Below, piece after piece: positions 7,663 to 16,809 of a stretch of 64,000 nt of DNA (the stretch's first letter is position 1; every line of letters starts with the position of its first letter). Origin of the DNA: Aquibacillus saliphilus (GTDB lineage Bacteria; Bacillota; Bacilli; Bacillales; Amphibacillaceae); the NCBI RefSeq assembly GCF_020404745.1, contig NZ_JAIZAP010000008.1:62001-126000 (forward strand), in the 5' to 3' direction. The notes below the pieces were generated by a model. That model was not told the origin of the DNA. It worked only from the letters and a program-made list of their open reading frames with translations, and did not search any database. Both the position numbers and the translations under genes were made by a program.

Positions 7663-7994
7663 CAATCAATACTCTCCTGAGTGAACCACTCAATTAATAT
7701 AAGAGAAGTTTGAACTCCTCCCATTGCAGTGATAATTAACAATATTTGCTTAACAACATCAATTGTTGAACCTTCAAAAATACCTTTTTCGAAATTAGTA
7801 ATGGCATCGAATGTGCCGCCTATAGCTGCTACAACTGCCCAAATCCTTAAACTCTTTGCTATTCTATTCATTAAAGTTAACGGTGGATCACCAGTTGCGA
7901 ATGCTCCAATACTCCCAATTAGTGATCCGCCCATTATTACGCCTAATGCAATAAAGTAACATTGTATCATTGAGGAGAAAAATCTTTCTTCCAT
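7662..7994 (-). CDS. ytrH: Sporulation protein YtrH
   Basis: A 110-residue hydrophobic protein with about three membrane helices; the central Leu-Arg-Ile-Trp-Ala-Val-Val-Ala-Ala-Ile-Gly-Gly-Thr-Phe-Asp segment is typical of the YtrH family, encoded with ytrI and expressed in the mother cell under sigma-E in B. subtilis. An upstream in-frame ATG at 8006 directly abuts the AAGGGAG ribosome binding site and would not be used efficiently, so I prefer the ATG at 7994, which gives a length close to the family. A CATACAAA box on the minus strand at 8018-8025 resembles a sigma-E -10 element, but I find no matching -35, so the promoter call stays tentative. Confidence 0.85.
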   Translation of the reverse strand: MEERFFSSMIQCYFIALGVIMGGSLIGSIGAFATGDPPLTLMNRIAKSLRIWAVVAAIGGTFDAITNFEKGIFEGSTIDVVKQILLIITAMGGVQTSLILIEWFTQESID

Positions 7995-8122
7995 TTTATG
8001 TTCCATCTCCCTTTTTATTTGTATGCATTGTTTATTTATACTTACAGTAATTGCTTGTTAAAAATTTTATGAAAAATTAGGACAAGATATGTTATTCATT
8101 TTCTAGAACGTACTTATTCAGC

Positions 8123-8128
8123 TATAAT
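8123..8128 (+). promoter_or_regulatory. -10 element of the dnaE promoter
   Basis: A consensus TATAAT at 8123-8128 predicts initiation near 8135. This rules out the upstream in-frame GTG at 8133 as a start and supports the ATG at 8157. The -35 region (around 8099-8105, TTTTCT) is weak. Confidence 0.6.
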
Positions 8129-8156
8129 AGATGTGAAAGAAAAAGGCGGGAATTTA

Positions 8157-11100
8157 ATGGGATTTACACATTTGCAAATTAGAAGTGGATATAGTTTATT
8201 GAAAAGCTCAGTAATGATAGATAAGCTTGTTAATCGCTCGAAACAACTTGGTTTTAAATCTCTAGCGTTGACCGATGAACAAGTTATGCATGGAGCTGTT
8301 TCATTCTACAAAGCGTGTCAAAATAATGATATCAAGCCGGTTCTGGGAATGACAGTCCAGCTAGAGGATGAAAATAAAAGCGCAGAGACTTGTATCCTAC
8401 TTGCCGAAAATAATCAAGGATATCAAAATTTGTTGAAATTGAGTACACACATCCAATTACAAGAAAAATCTAATATAGATAAAGGTGATATAAATTTATA
8501 TCTACCAGGTCTAATTTTAATTTTGCCGATCTATCAACCAGCTATTGTGAAACTTGTAATGAATGATCGTGAGAAAGCATTAGACCATATACTGGGCTGG
8601 AAAAATTTAGTTCCAGGTAATAATTTTTATGTTGGGATTGAAAATAACCCCCAGATGGAAAAGAGTTTCATGGAAATTATAAAAAGTTTTTGTGAATTCC
8701 AAAATATACAAGCTACAGCATTGGGTGATGTTAGATATATAAATAGCACAGATAAAGAAGCATATGAATGCTTGCAGGTAATAAGAGAAGGAGCTAAGTG
8801 GGATACAAATAAACAAATGCCAGTGAAAAATCAACATCTCTGTTCCGAACAAGAAATGGAAAGCTTCTTCGCTAAACTTTGGCCCGAATTAGTGAAGGAA
8901 TCAGAGAAGATATCTGAACGGTGTAATGTTGAACTAAATTTAGATGAGCGAATGATTCCATCCTATCCTGTTCCTACAGGTAAAACTGCATACAATTATT
9001 TAGAAAACTTATGTTTCAATCAACTTTCTAGTACATATAAAGTAGAGAAAAAAAGTGCTGAAAAACGGTTGAATTATGAATTAGAAATTATCAAGTCAAT
9101 GGATTTTAGTGACTACTTCTTAATTGTTTGGGACTTCATCCAATTTTCCAAGAAACAAAATATAATGGTTGGTCCAGGACGAGGCTCTGCAGCGGGCTCA
9201 ATTGTAGCTTATTTATTAGGAATTACTAATGTCGACCCGATTAAATATGGATTGCTTTTTGAACGATTTTTGAATCCAGAGCGGGTAACTATGCCTGATA
9301 TTGATATTGATTTTTCAGACCATCGAAGAGATGAAGTTATTCAGTATGTGAGAGACAAATACGGTGCTGAGCATGTTGCCCAAATAATTACATTCGGAAC
9401 GTTTGCCGCGCGATCATTACTGAGAGAATTAATTAAAACAATGGATATCGATCAACAAGATGCAGCGTTTATTTTAAAAGAAATACCGACACAAACTTCC
9501 AAAAACATAGTAGATAGCGTCAAATCATCGAGTGCGCTGACGGATTATGTTAGACAATCATCAAAGCTACAAGAACTATTTAAAATTGCTGCTAAATTAG
9601 AAGGTTTACCTAGGCATATTTCTACCCATGCCGCTGGAGTTATTATTAGCCAAAAGCGATTAGTTGAACATGTGCCGTTAATTTCTTCCGGTAATGATAT
9701 TTATTTGACACAATTTGCTATGAAAGAATTAGAAGCTATCGGTCTATTAAAAATGGATTTCTTAGGCTTGCGTAATCTAACGTTATTGGAAAGAATAATT
9801 AACTCAATTAAACTAACGAAAAATAGGATAATTACTATTGGAGATATACCTTTTAATGACCAGAAAACTTTATCATTGTTACAAAAAGGAAAGACAAATG
9901 GTGTTTTTCAACTTGAATCACAAGGAATGCAACGTGTACTTACTGACTTGAAGCCAACTGACTTTGAAGATGTTGTAGCCGTTAATGCTTTATATAGGCC
10001 GGGTCCAATGGATTATATCCCTGTTTACGTAAACCGTAAACACAATCGTGAACCTATTACATACCCACATCAAGATTTAAAACCAATTTTAGAAAAAACT
10101 TATGGGGTACTCGTCTATCAGGAACAAATTATGCAGATTGCGAGTAAAATGGCGGGTTATACGCTAGGACAAGCAGATATTTTACGTAGAGCAGTTAGTA
10201 AAAAACAATCGGAAGTAATGCACCAACAACAGAATGAATTTATTCAGGGATGTATCAAAAATGGATACAATCAATCAGTAGCCGAGGAAATTTTTGCCTG
10301 GATTGTCCGCTTTTCAAATTATGGGTTCAATCGCAGTCACGCAGTTGCTTATAGTATGATTTCCTATCAATTAGCATATTTGAAAACACATTACCCAGCA
10401 GAGTTTTTGGCTGAGATATTGACATCAGTCTCTAGTCAGCAGGAGAAAGTTCGCTTATATATGAGGGAAGCTAAAGAGTTCAATATTAAAGTTTTATCAC
10501 CCTCATTAAATAAAAGTTTTGGAAAGTTCACCGTTGAAAACGGGGATATACGAATGGGACTTCTTACTATTAAAGGGGTTGGCCATCAGCAGCTTAAAGA
10601 AATTATTCGTATTCGTAAGGATGGTCCTTTTAAGCACCTTTTTGATTTTTGTTTACGTGTGCCATTAAAAATGATAAACCGGCAAGTGATTGAATCATTA
10701 ATATTAGCAGGAGCATTTGATGAAACAAATTTGAATCGTGCTAGTCTCTTAGCAACAATTGATCAAGCAATTGAACAAGGTGAATTATTTCGAGAGTTTG
10801 AAGACCAGCCAACCTTCTTCCAAAATGATATTGAACTAGATGCTTCCTATGTAGATACTGAGCCTTTTTCTAAAATGAAACAATTAGCATTTGAAAAGGA
10901 ATTGTTAGGTGTTTACATGTCGAGTCATCCTTTATCAGAGTATAGAGATAAGATAAGGGCGAGGGGGATTCTCGGGTTATCAGAATTGAAAAGGAATATA
11001 GGTCAAAACAACATGCGGACGAGTGCTGTCATCCAGGGGATAAAGTCGATACGGACAAAACGGGGCGATCCGATGGCTTTTCTTACACTTGGGGACGAGA

Positions 11101-11507
11101 GCGATGAAATGGAAGCTGTTTTATTTCCGGAGTTATATAGAAGTGTTCATCGATGGCTTAAAGAAGAAGCTCTAGTCTTTGTGAAAGGAAAAGTGGAAAA
11201 AAGAAATGAACGTATTCAATTGTTGATTTCAGAACTGTCTCCTTTTGAAGAAGAACAATTAGCAACAAGTGCCACTAGTCAGTTGTTTGTCAAAATCATC
11301 AACGATAAGGATCAAGAAGTATTAGACAAAATAAAGCAAATAGCAAATAAATTTCCTGGCGATACTTCCGTCATTATTTATCATAAACAAAAGCAAGCGA
11401 CGTATCAACTATCAAGTTCCTATTATATTAAACCGAACCAACAGTGCTTACGAGAATTTTATAAGTTGTTTGGAGAAAAAAATGTTGCCCTGAAAAACAT
11501 TCTTTAG
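8157..11507 (+). CDS. dnaE: DNA polymerase III alpha subunit DnaE
   Basis: A 1116-residue C-family DNA polymerase, the length of B. subtilis DnaE, which extends RNA primers before handing over to PolC at the fork. Order: degenerate PHP domain (about 1-200), palm/thumb/fingers with Gly-Pro-Gly-Arg-Gly-Ser-Ala-Ala-Gly-Ser near residue 340 and the Pro-Asp-Ile-Asp-Ile-Asp-Phe catalytic aspartates near 380, helix-hairpin-helix region, and a C-terminal OB fold (about 950-1030). In the PHP domain the usual His-x-His-x-His reads His-Leu-Gln-Ile-Arg and Thr-Asp-His reads Thr-Asp-Glu, so metal binding and proofreading there are unlikely. The ribosome binding site is poor (GGCGGGAA). Confidence 0.96.
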   Translation: MGFTHLQIRSGYSLLKSSVMIDKLVNRSKQLGFKSLALTDEQVMHGAVSFYKACQNNDIKPVLGMTVQLEDENKSAETCILLAENNQGYQNLLKLSTHIQLQEKSNIDKGDINLYLPGLILILPIYQPAIVKLVMNDREKALDHILGWKNLVPGNNFYVGIENNPQMEKSFMEIIKSFCEFQNIQATALGDVRYINSTDKEAYECLQVIREGAKWDTNKQMPVKNQHLCSEQEMESFFAKLWPELVKESEKISERCNVELNLDERMIPSYPVPTGKTAYNYLENLCFNQLSSTYKVEKKSAEKRLNYELEIIKSMDFSDYFLIVWDFIQFSKKQNIMVGPGRGSAAGSIVAYLLGITNVDPIKYGLLFERFLNPERVTMPDIDIDFSDHRRDEVIQYVRDKYGAEHVAQIITFGTFAARSLLRELIKTMDIDQQDAAFILKEIPTQTSKNIVDSVKSSSALTDYVRQSSKLQELFKIAAKLEGLPRHISTHAAGVIISQKRLVEHVPLISSGNDIYLTQFAMKELEAIGLLKMDFLGLRNLTLLERIINSIKLTKNRIITIGDIPFNDQKTLSLLQKGKTNGVFQLESQGMQRVLTDLKPTDFEDVVAVNALYRPGPMDYIPVYVNRKHNREPITYPHQDLKPILEKTYGVLVYQEQIMQIASKMAGYTLGQADILRRAVSKKQSEVMHQQQNEFIQGCIKNGYNQSVAEEIFAWIVRFSNYGFNRSHAVAYSMISYQLAYLKTHYPAEFLAEILTSVSSQQEKVRLYMREAKEFNIKVLSPSLNKSFGKFTVENGDIRMGLLTIKGVGHQQLKEIIRIRKDGPFKHLFDFCLRVPLKMINRQVIESLILAGAFDETNLNRASLLATIDQAIEQGELFREFEDQPTFFQNDIELDASYVDTEPFSKMKQLAFEKELLGVYMSSHPLSEYRDKIRARGILGLSELKRNIGQNNMRTSAVIQGIKSIRTKRGDPMAFLTLGDESDEMEAVLFPELYRSVHRWLKEEALVFVKGKVEKRNERIQLLISELSPFEEEQLATSATSQLFVKIINDKDQEVLDKIKQIANKFPGDTSVIIYHKQKQATYQLSSSYYIKPNQQCLREFYKLFGEKNVALKNIL

Positions 11508-11586
11508 AAAAAATAATAGTGAAATTTAATGGATTAAATGGAAATAAGTAGTTTACTGTCAATTATTAGGCCAATATAAATTCCAC

Positions 11587-11614
11587 TTTACACTCAAAAC
11601 TCATTTGTTATAAT
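11587..11614 (+). promoter_or_regulatory. Promoter of the malic enzyme-GntR operon
   Basis: TTTACA (11587-11592) and TATAAT (11609-11614) are 16 bases apart. Initiation is predicted near 11621, immediately before the palindrome at 11624-11640. Confidence 0.7.
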
Positions 11615-11623
11615 GTAGTAGTT

Positions 11624-11640
11624 AAGTGGTCAGACCAATT
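11624..11640 (+). promoter_or_regulatory. Palindromic GntR/FadR-type operator
   Basis: TGGTCAGACCA (11627-11637) is a perfect palindrome around its central base, and the 17-bp extension AAGTGGTCAGACCAATT has a single mismatched pair. Sites of the form TGGTCnGACCA are the classical operators of FadR-subfamily GntR regulators. It covers about +4 to +20 of the predicted transcript of an operon whose second gene encodes such a regulator, which suggests autorepression. Binding is inferred. Confidence 0.7.
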
Positions 11641-11695
11641 TATTTTTTGATAAACTACTAAGTCTTTTTTTATCATGTAAAGGAGCGGAAGAAAC

Positions 11696-12937
11696 GTGTC
11701 AAATTTACGAGATGAAGCGTTACATATCCATCGTATTAATCAAGGGAAATTAACTATACAGTCTAAAGTACCAGTTCGAAATGCGCGGGATCTGAGCTTG
11801 GCATACTCTCCTGGCGTCGCTGAACCTTGTAAGGAAATTTATGATAACAAGGATTCCGTTTACGAATACACGATGAAAGGGAATATGGTAGCGGTCGTCA
11901 GCGATGGATCGGCTGTGTTAGGACTAGGAAATATAGGGCCTTCTGCTGCTCTTCCCGTAATGGAAGGTAAGTCCGTTCTATTTAAAACTTTTGCTGGTGT
12001 TGATTCTTTTCCAATTTGTTTAGATACGCATGACGTTGAAGAAATTGTTAGAACAGTTAAACTAATGGAACCAACTTTTGGTGGAGTAAATCTTGAAGAT
12101 ATTGCAGCACCAAATTGTTTTATTATTGAAGAACGTTTAAAAAAGGAAACGAATATTCCCATATTTCATGATGATCAACATGGTACAGCAATTGTTACAG
12201 TAGCTGGCCTATTAAATGCACTTAAACTCGTTAATAAAAAGTTTACTGATATAAAAGTAGTAGCTAATGGAGCCGGAGCTGCTGGTATTGCTATTATAAA
12301 ATTATTATATAGCTTCGGTGTACGAGATATAATTATGTGTGACTCCAAAGGCGCTATTTTTGAAGGCAGAAACTATGGTATGAATGAAGTTAAGGATGAG
12401 GTTGCCAAGTTAACTAATAAAAATAATCAAGAAGGAAATTTAGAAGAAGTTATAAAATGCTCCGATGTTTTTATAGGTGTTTCGATTGGTGGTCTTCTAT
12501 CGGTAGAAATGGTTAAGACTATGAACGAGGATCCAATTATATTTGCTATGGCAAATCCAGATCCAGAGATAATGCCGGAGCTTGCTAAAGAAGCAGGAGC
12601 TAGAGTTATTGGAACAGGAAGATCAGATTTTCCTAACCAAGTAAATAATGTGTTAGCTTTTCCAGGTATTTTTAGAGGTGCTTTAGATGTTAGAGCAACC
12701 AGAATCAATGAAAAAATGAAAGTGGCTGCAGTGGAGGCTATTGCTTCATTAATCACAGAAGATGAATTAAATCCAGACTATGTAATTCCAGCGCCGTTTG
12801 ACGAAAGAGTTGCTCCAGCAGTTGCAAAAAGTGTGGCAAGAGCTGCGATGGAATCGGGTGTTGCAAGGCTTGATGTAGATCCGGAACAAATTGCAGAAAA
12901 AACAAGACGTCTAACACTCGTTAATAATAAAGTTTGA
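11696..12937 (+). CDS. ytsJ: NAD(P)-dependent malic enzyme
   Basis: A 413-residue malic enzyme of the short bacterial type, oxidatively decarboxylating malate to pyruvate and CO2. The N-terminal malic domain carries Ala-Tyr-Ser-Pro-Gly-Val-Ala-Glu-Pro-Cys and the metal-site segment His-Asp-Asp-Gln-His-Gly-Thr-Ala near residue 157; the NAD(P) fold has Gly-Ala-Gly-Ala-Ala-Gly near 188. Gene order after dnaE matches B. subtilis ytsJ, whose enzyme makes NADPH. The start is a GTG with AAAGGAGCGG upstream. It is the first gene of an operon with a FadR-like regulator 32 bases downstream, and a matching operator lies in the promoter. Confidence 0.93.
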   Translation: MSNLRDEALHIHRINQGKLTIQSKVPVRNARDLSLAYSPGVAEPCKEIYDNKDSVYEYTMKGNMVAVVSDGSAVLGLGNIGPSAALPVMEGKSVLFKTFAGVDSFPICLDTHDVEEIVRTVKLMEPTFGGVNLEDIAAPNCFIIEERLKKETNIPIFHDDQHGTAIVTVAGLLNALKLVNKKFTDIKVVANGAGAAGIAIIKLLYSFGVRDIIMCDSKGAIFEGRNYGMNEVKDEVAKLTNKNNQEGNLEEVIKCSDVFIGVSIGGLLSVEMVKTMNEDPIIFAMANPDPEIMPELAKEAGARVIGTGRSDFPNQVNNVLAFPGIFRGALDVRATRINEKMKVAAVEAIASLITEDELNPDYVIPAPFDERVAPAVAKSVARAAMESGVARLDVDPEQIAEKTRRLTLVNNKV

Positions 12938-12969
12938 TTTGTTCATAAAGGAGGTCCATAGGCCATTAC

Positions 12970-13578
12970 ATGTCTAGCAAAACAAAGGTATATGAGGAAG
13001 TATTAAATCAAATTAGAAATTTTATAAATGAAAATGAATTATCACCAGGTGATAGGCTTCCTTCAGAACGTGAACTCTCTGAACAATTAAATGCGGGTAG
13101 GTCATCAGTTCGAGAGGGCCTTAGGGCAATGGAACTATTAGGTTTAATTGAAACTAGGAGAGGTGAAGGCACGTTTCTTAGTTCCTACCGTCCGCATCAT
13201 ACTGTTGAATTACTTTCTGCATTTATTTTACAAGAACCGAAAATTAAAAAAGATATTTTACTTGCTAAAAGAATTTTAGAAAAAGAAGCTACAAAAATGG
13301 CCTTTAGCCGAGTGAAGAATGGAGGAATAGAAGAGCTATCTTCAGTCCTTAGCAATGGTAAGATTAATGAGAAGCAAAGGCATTCTGAATTTTTTATCAT
13401 TATTTTTCAACATGCTGAAAACCACTTATTACAAAAGATTTGGCAGCTAATGGAAGATTTTTCTTATACGATTGAAAAAAATTCTTATAATAGCCAATTC
13501 TATAGCCAATTAATAGAAACTATTAATGCCGGCAAATATGAAACAATTGAGGGTTTATTTGATTATTTATACAATTAA
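12970..13578 (+). CDS. FadR-subfamily GntR transcriptional regulator
   Basis: A 202-residue regulator. The winged helix-turn-helix (about residues 8-70) has the hallmark Pro-Gly-Asp-Arg-Leu-Pro-Ser-Glu-Arg-Glu-Leu and Arg-Gly-Glu-Gly-Thr-Phe segments. The C-terminal all-helical ligand domain (about 85-200) is somewhat short for the FCD class but retains His residues that could bind a metal. It lies between malic enzyme and accD, so an organic acid or acyl-CoA ligand controlling malate/pyruvate/fatty-acid flux is plausible but not shown. The palindrome at 11624-11640 is its most likely operator. A palindromic repeat element starts on its stop codon. Confidence 0.85.
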   Translation: MSSKTKVYEEVLNQIRNFINENELSPGDRLPSERELSEQLNAGRSSVREGLRAMELLGLIETRRGEGTFLSSYRPHHTVELLSAFILQEPKIKKDILLAKRILEKEATKMAFSRVKNGGIEELSSVLSNGKINEKQRHSEFFIIIFQHAENHLLQKIWQLMEDFSYTIEKNSYNSQFYSQLIETINAGKYETIEGLFDYLYN

Positions 13579-13697
13579 ATCAATTTCATAATTACCTTAT
13601 GCAGCAATTGTCATCCACAAGTAGTTTTCAGAATGGTCTATCCCAACTATATGCGGATGACGACTTTCAAAAAATCAGTATTATAAAATTGATTAAA
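13576..13697. repeat. MITE-like palindromic element, long copy
   Basis: The element starts with TAAATCAATTTCATAA and ends with TTATAAAATTGATTAA, which are inverted copies of each other with two mismatches in 16. Inside, GTCATCC and GGATGAC form a second inverted pair. A shorter relative with a near-identical left end, core and right end lies at 47265-47344, lacking about 45 internal bases. In both copies the first three bases are the stop codon of the upstream gene. No coding capacity. It may be a miniature element needing a transposase encoded elsewhere. Confidence 0.75.
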
Positions 13698-13717
13698 TTA
13701 GCATTTTAACAACTTTC

Positions 13718-13748
13718 AAACAATCAATTATTAGTAAAATGATTGTTT
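13718..13748 (+). promoter_or_regulatory. Inverted repeat upstream of accD
   Basis: AAACAATCA (13718-13726) and TGATTGTTT (13740-13748) are perfect complements separated by 13 bases, ending 16 bases before the accD ribosome binding site. It could be an operator or a leader hairpin. No known regulator motif is recognised. Confidence 0.4.
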
Positions 13749-13780
13749 ATAGAGGTGTTCGTTAAAGGAGGAACTAACCC

Positions 13781-14641
13781 TTGCTTAAAGATTTTTTTAC
13801 TAAGAAGAAAAAATATGCATCTATCCCGAGAGAAGAAGCTAAACAAGATGTACCTGAAGGGTTAATGCAAAAATGTACCGGCTGCAGAAAAATATTTTAT
13901 CGTAAGGAAATGAAAAAAAACTTAGATGTTTGTCCTAATTGTGACTATCATCACCAAATGACTGCTTTTGATCGAATCAATAGTCTCGTTGATGAAGGCA
14001 CGTTCCTAGAATGGGACAAAAATTTAATTTCTAATAATCCATTACAATTCCCAGATTATGAGGCAAAGTTAGAAAAAGATCGCAAAAAAACAGGTTTAAA
14101 CGAAGCTATTGTAACTGGAAAAGGTAAAATTGAAGGACAAGAAACTGTGATTGCTGTGATGGATGCCTCCTTCCGTATGGGGAGTATGGGATCAGTTGTC
14201 GGTGAAAAAATAGCGAGAGCAATAGAAAATGCTAGAGAGCAGTCACTACCTTTTATCATCTTTACTGCCTCTGGTGGGGCAAGAATGCAAGAAGGTGTCC
14301 TTAGTTTAATGCAAATGACTAAAACATCTGTTGCTATTCAACGATTTCATAACTCTGGTGGTCTTATGATTTCCGTTATGACTAATCCAACAACCGGCGG
14401 TGTATCTGCTAGTTTTGCATCATTAGGTGATTATAACTTTGCAGAACCTGGTGCACTTATTGGCTTTGCGGGTAGAAGGATTATTGAACAAACGATTAGA
14501 GAAAAATTACCGGATGATTTCCAAACAGCAGAGTTTCAGCTGAAACATGGTCAACTGGATAAAGTGATCGCAAGACATGAAATGAAGGATGTACTGGTTA
14601 CCTTACTGGATATCCATCAATCAGGGGGGGATAGTAAATGA
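13781..14641 (+). CDS. accD: Acetyl-CoA carboxylase carboxyltransferase beta subunit
   Basis: A 286-residue subunit that with AccA transfers the carboxyl group from carboxybiotin to acetyl-CoA, giving malonyl-CoA for fatty acid synthesis. A four-Cys zinc ribbon is visible (Cys32, Cys35, Cys51, Cys54), followed by a crotonase-fold carboxyltransferase domain with [10 protein letters not shown] near residue 163 and the Thr-Thr-Gly-Gly-Val oxyanion segment near 205. The start is a TTG with AAAGGAGGA 9 bases upstream. The stop overlaps the accA start by four bases, which couples the two subunits. Confidence 0.95.
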   Translation: MLKDFFTKKKKYASIPREEAKQDVPEGLMQKCTGCRKIFYRKEMKKNLDVCPNCDYHHQMTAFDRINSLVDEGTFLEWDKNLISNNPLQFPDYEAKLEKDRKKTGLNEAIVTGKGKIEGQETVIAVMDASFRMGSMGSVVGEKIARAIENAREQSLPFIIFTASGGARMQEGVLSLMQMTKTSVAIQRFHNSGGLMISVMTNPTTGGVSASFASLGDYNFAEPGALIGFAGRRIIEQTIREKLPDDFQTAEFQLKHGQLDKVIARHEMKDVLVTLLDIHQSGGDSK

Positions 14642-15603
14642 AACAAGTACTAGAATTCGAAAAACCCGTGATTGAATTAAGAGAGAAGATAACTGAATTA
14701 AAGGATTTAACAAAAGATAGTAATATCGATTTGACTAGTGAAATATCGACTTTAGAGAGTAGATTGGAGAAATTAGAAACTGATATATACGGTAATCTTA
14801 AACCTTGGGACCGGGTTCAAATCGCTAGACACTCTGAGCGACCAACAACGTTAGATTACATCGAATATTTGTTCACTGATTTTTTAGAATTTCATGGAGA
14901 CCGCCTGTTTGGCGATGATGAAGCAATTGTAGCAGGAATTGGTAAATATAAAGATTCACCGGTGACAATTATTGGTCATCAACGAGGCAAGAATACAAAA
15001 GAAAATATTAGAAGAAACTTTGGTAGTCCACACCCAGAGGGATACAGAAAAGCACTACGTCACATGAAACAAGCTGAAAAATTTAAGAGACCAATTATTT
15101 GTTTTATTGATACAAAGGGTGCGTATCCGGGGAAAGCTGCTGAGGAGCGGGGACAAAGTGAAGCAATTGCTAGAAATTTAATGGAAATGGCAGGATTGTC
15201 AGTTCCGATTATTTGTGTTGTCATCGGAGAAGGTGGAAGTGGAGGGGCTCTTGCACTAGGTGTGGGTGACCATATTCATATGCTAGAAAACTCGACCTAT
15301 TCTGTTATATCTCCTGAAGGGGCTGCAGCATTGTTATGGAAAGACTCGGGGGAAGCTCAAAAGGCAGCTGAATCTTTAAAAATTACTTCCTTTGATTTAA
15401 AAGAATTAGGTGTAATTGAGGAAATAATCTCTGAGCCGCGAGGCGGGGCACATAGGGATGTCGCTGCGCAGGCGAAATCAATAGATAAGATAATTAAAAA
15501 ATCACTTGACCAATTAGTAGCTTTAAATAAAGAAGAATTACTTGAGAGAAGATGGGAAAAGTATAAACAAATTGGTGATATTAATGAACTAACAGACATC
15601 TAA
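14638..15603 (+). CDS. accA: Acetyl-CoA carboxylase carboxyltransferase alpha subunit
   Basis: A 321-residue partner of AccD. An N-terminal helical arm (about residues 1-60) precedes the carboxyltransferase domain, with Pro-His-Pro-Glu-Gly-Tyr-Arg-Lys near residue 130, Asp-Thr-Lys-Gly-Ala-Tyr-Pro-Gly near 160 and Gly-Glu-Gly-Gly-Ser-Gly-Gly-Ala near 198. The ATG lies inside the end of accD (ATGA overlap), so production is probably stoichiometric through translational coupling. The gene is followed by an intrinsic terminator that closes the accDA unit. Confidence 0.95.
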   Translation: MKQVLEFEKPVIELREKITELKDLTKDSNIDLTSEISTLESRLEKLETDIYGNLKPWDRVQIARHSERPTTLDYIEYLFTDFLEFHGDRLFGDDEAIVAGIGKYKDSPVTIIGHQRGKNTKENIRRNFGSPHPEGYRKALRHMKQAEKFKRPIICFIDTKGAYPGKAAEERGQSEAIARNLMEMAGLSVPIICVVIGEGGSGGALALGVGDHIHMLENSTYSVISPEGAAALLWKDSGEAQKAAESLKITSFDLKELGVIEEIISEPRGGAHRDVAAQAKSIDKIIKKSLDQLVALNKEELLERRWEKYKQIGDINELTDI

Positions 15604-15630
15604 CAATCTTCCTCGTATTTCTGTTCACTT

Positions 15631-15667
15631 TTGCCCTTGCCAATTATCTATTGGCAAGGGTATCTTC
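15631..15667 (+). terminator. Terminator after accA
   Basis: CCCTTGCCAA (15634-15643) pairs perfectly with TTGGCAAGGG (15651-15660) across a seven-base loop. The T-tract is imperfect (TATCTTCT). It belongs to the ACCCTTG stem group. Confidence 0.8.
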
Positions 15668-15789
15668 TGTAAAAAACAATTTGAAATAAAATTGTAATAT
15701 TTAGGGATGAGTTTCTTATTTCTTTCATGTATAATCTATTAGTGTTCAATACTTGTTTAGTTTTGTCGTGAATTGGGGAAATTTATTAA

Positions 15790-16767
<978 letters not shown>

Positions 16768-16809
16768 TAATGTAATTTTTTGTTATAGATTTGAAGGAGG
16801 AAACTGAAA

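Noticed and set aside
8018-8025. Sigma-E promoter for ytrHI
   Set aside because: CATACAAA fits a -10 box, but no -35 element is found at the required spacing, so it is only mentioned and not annotated as a promoter.
8370-8390. AAAAGCGCA match inside dnaE
   Set aside because: Same reason: short chance match within coding sequence.
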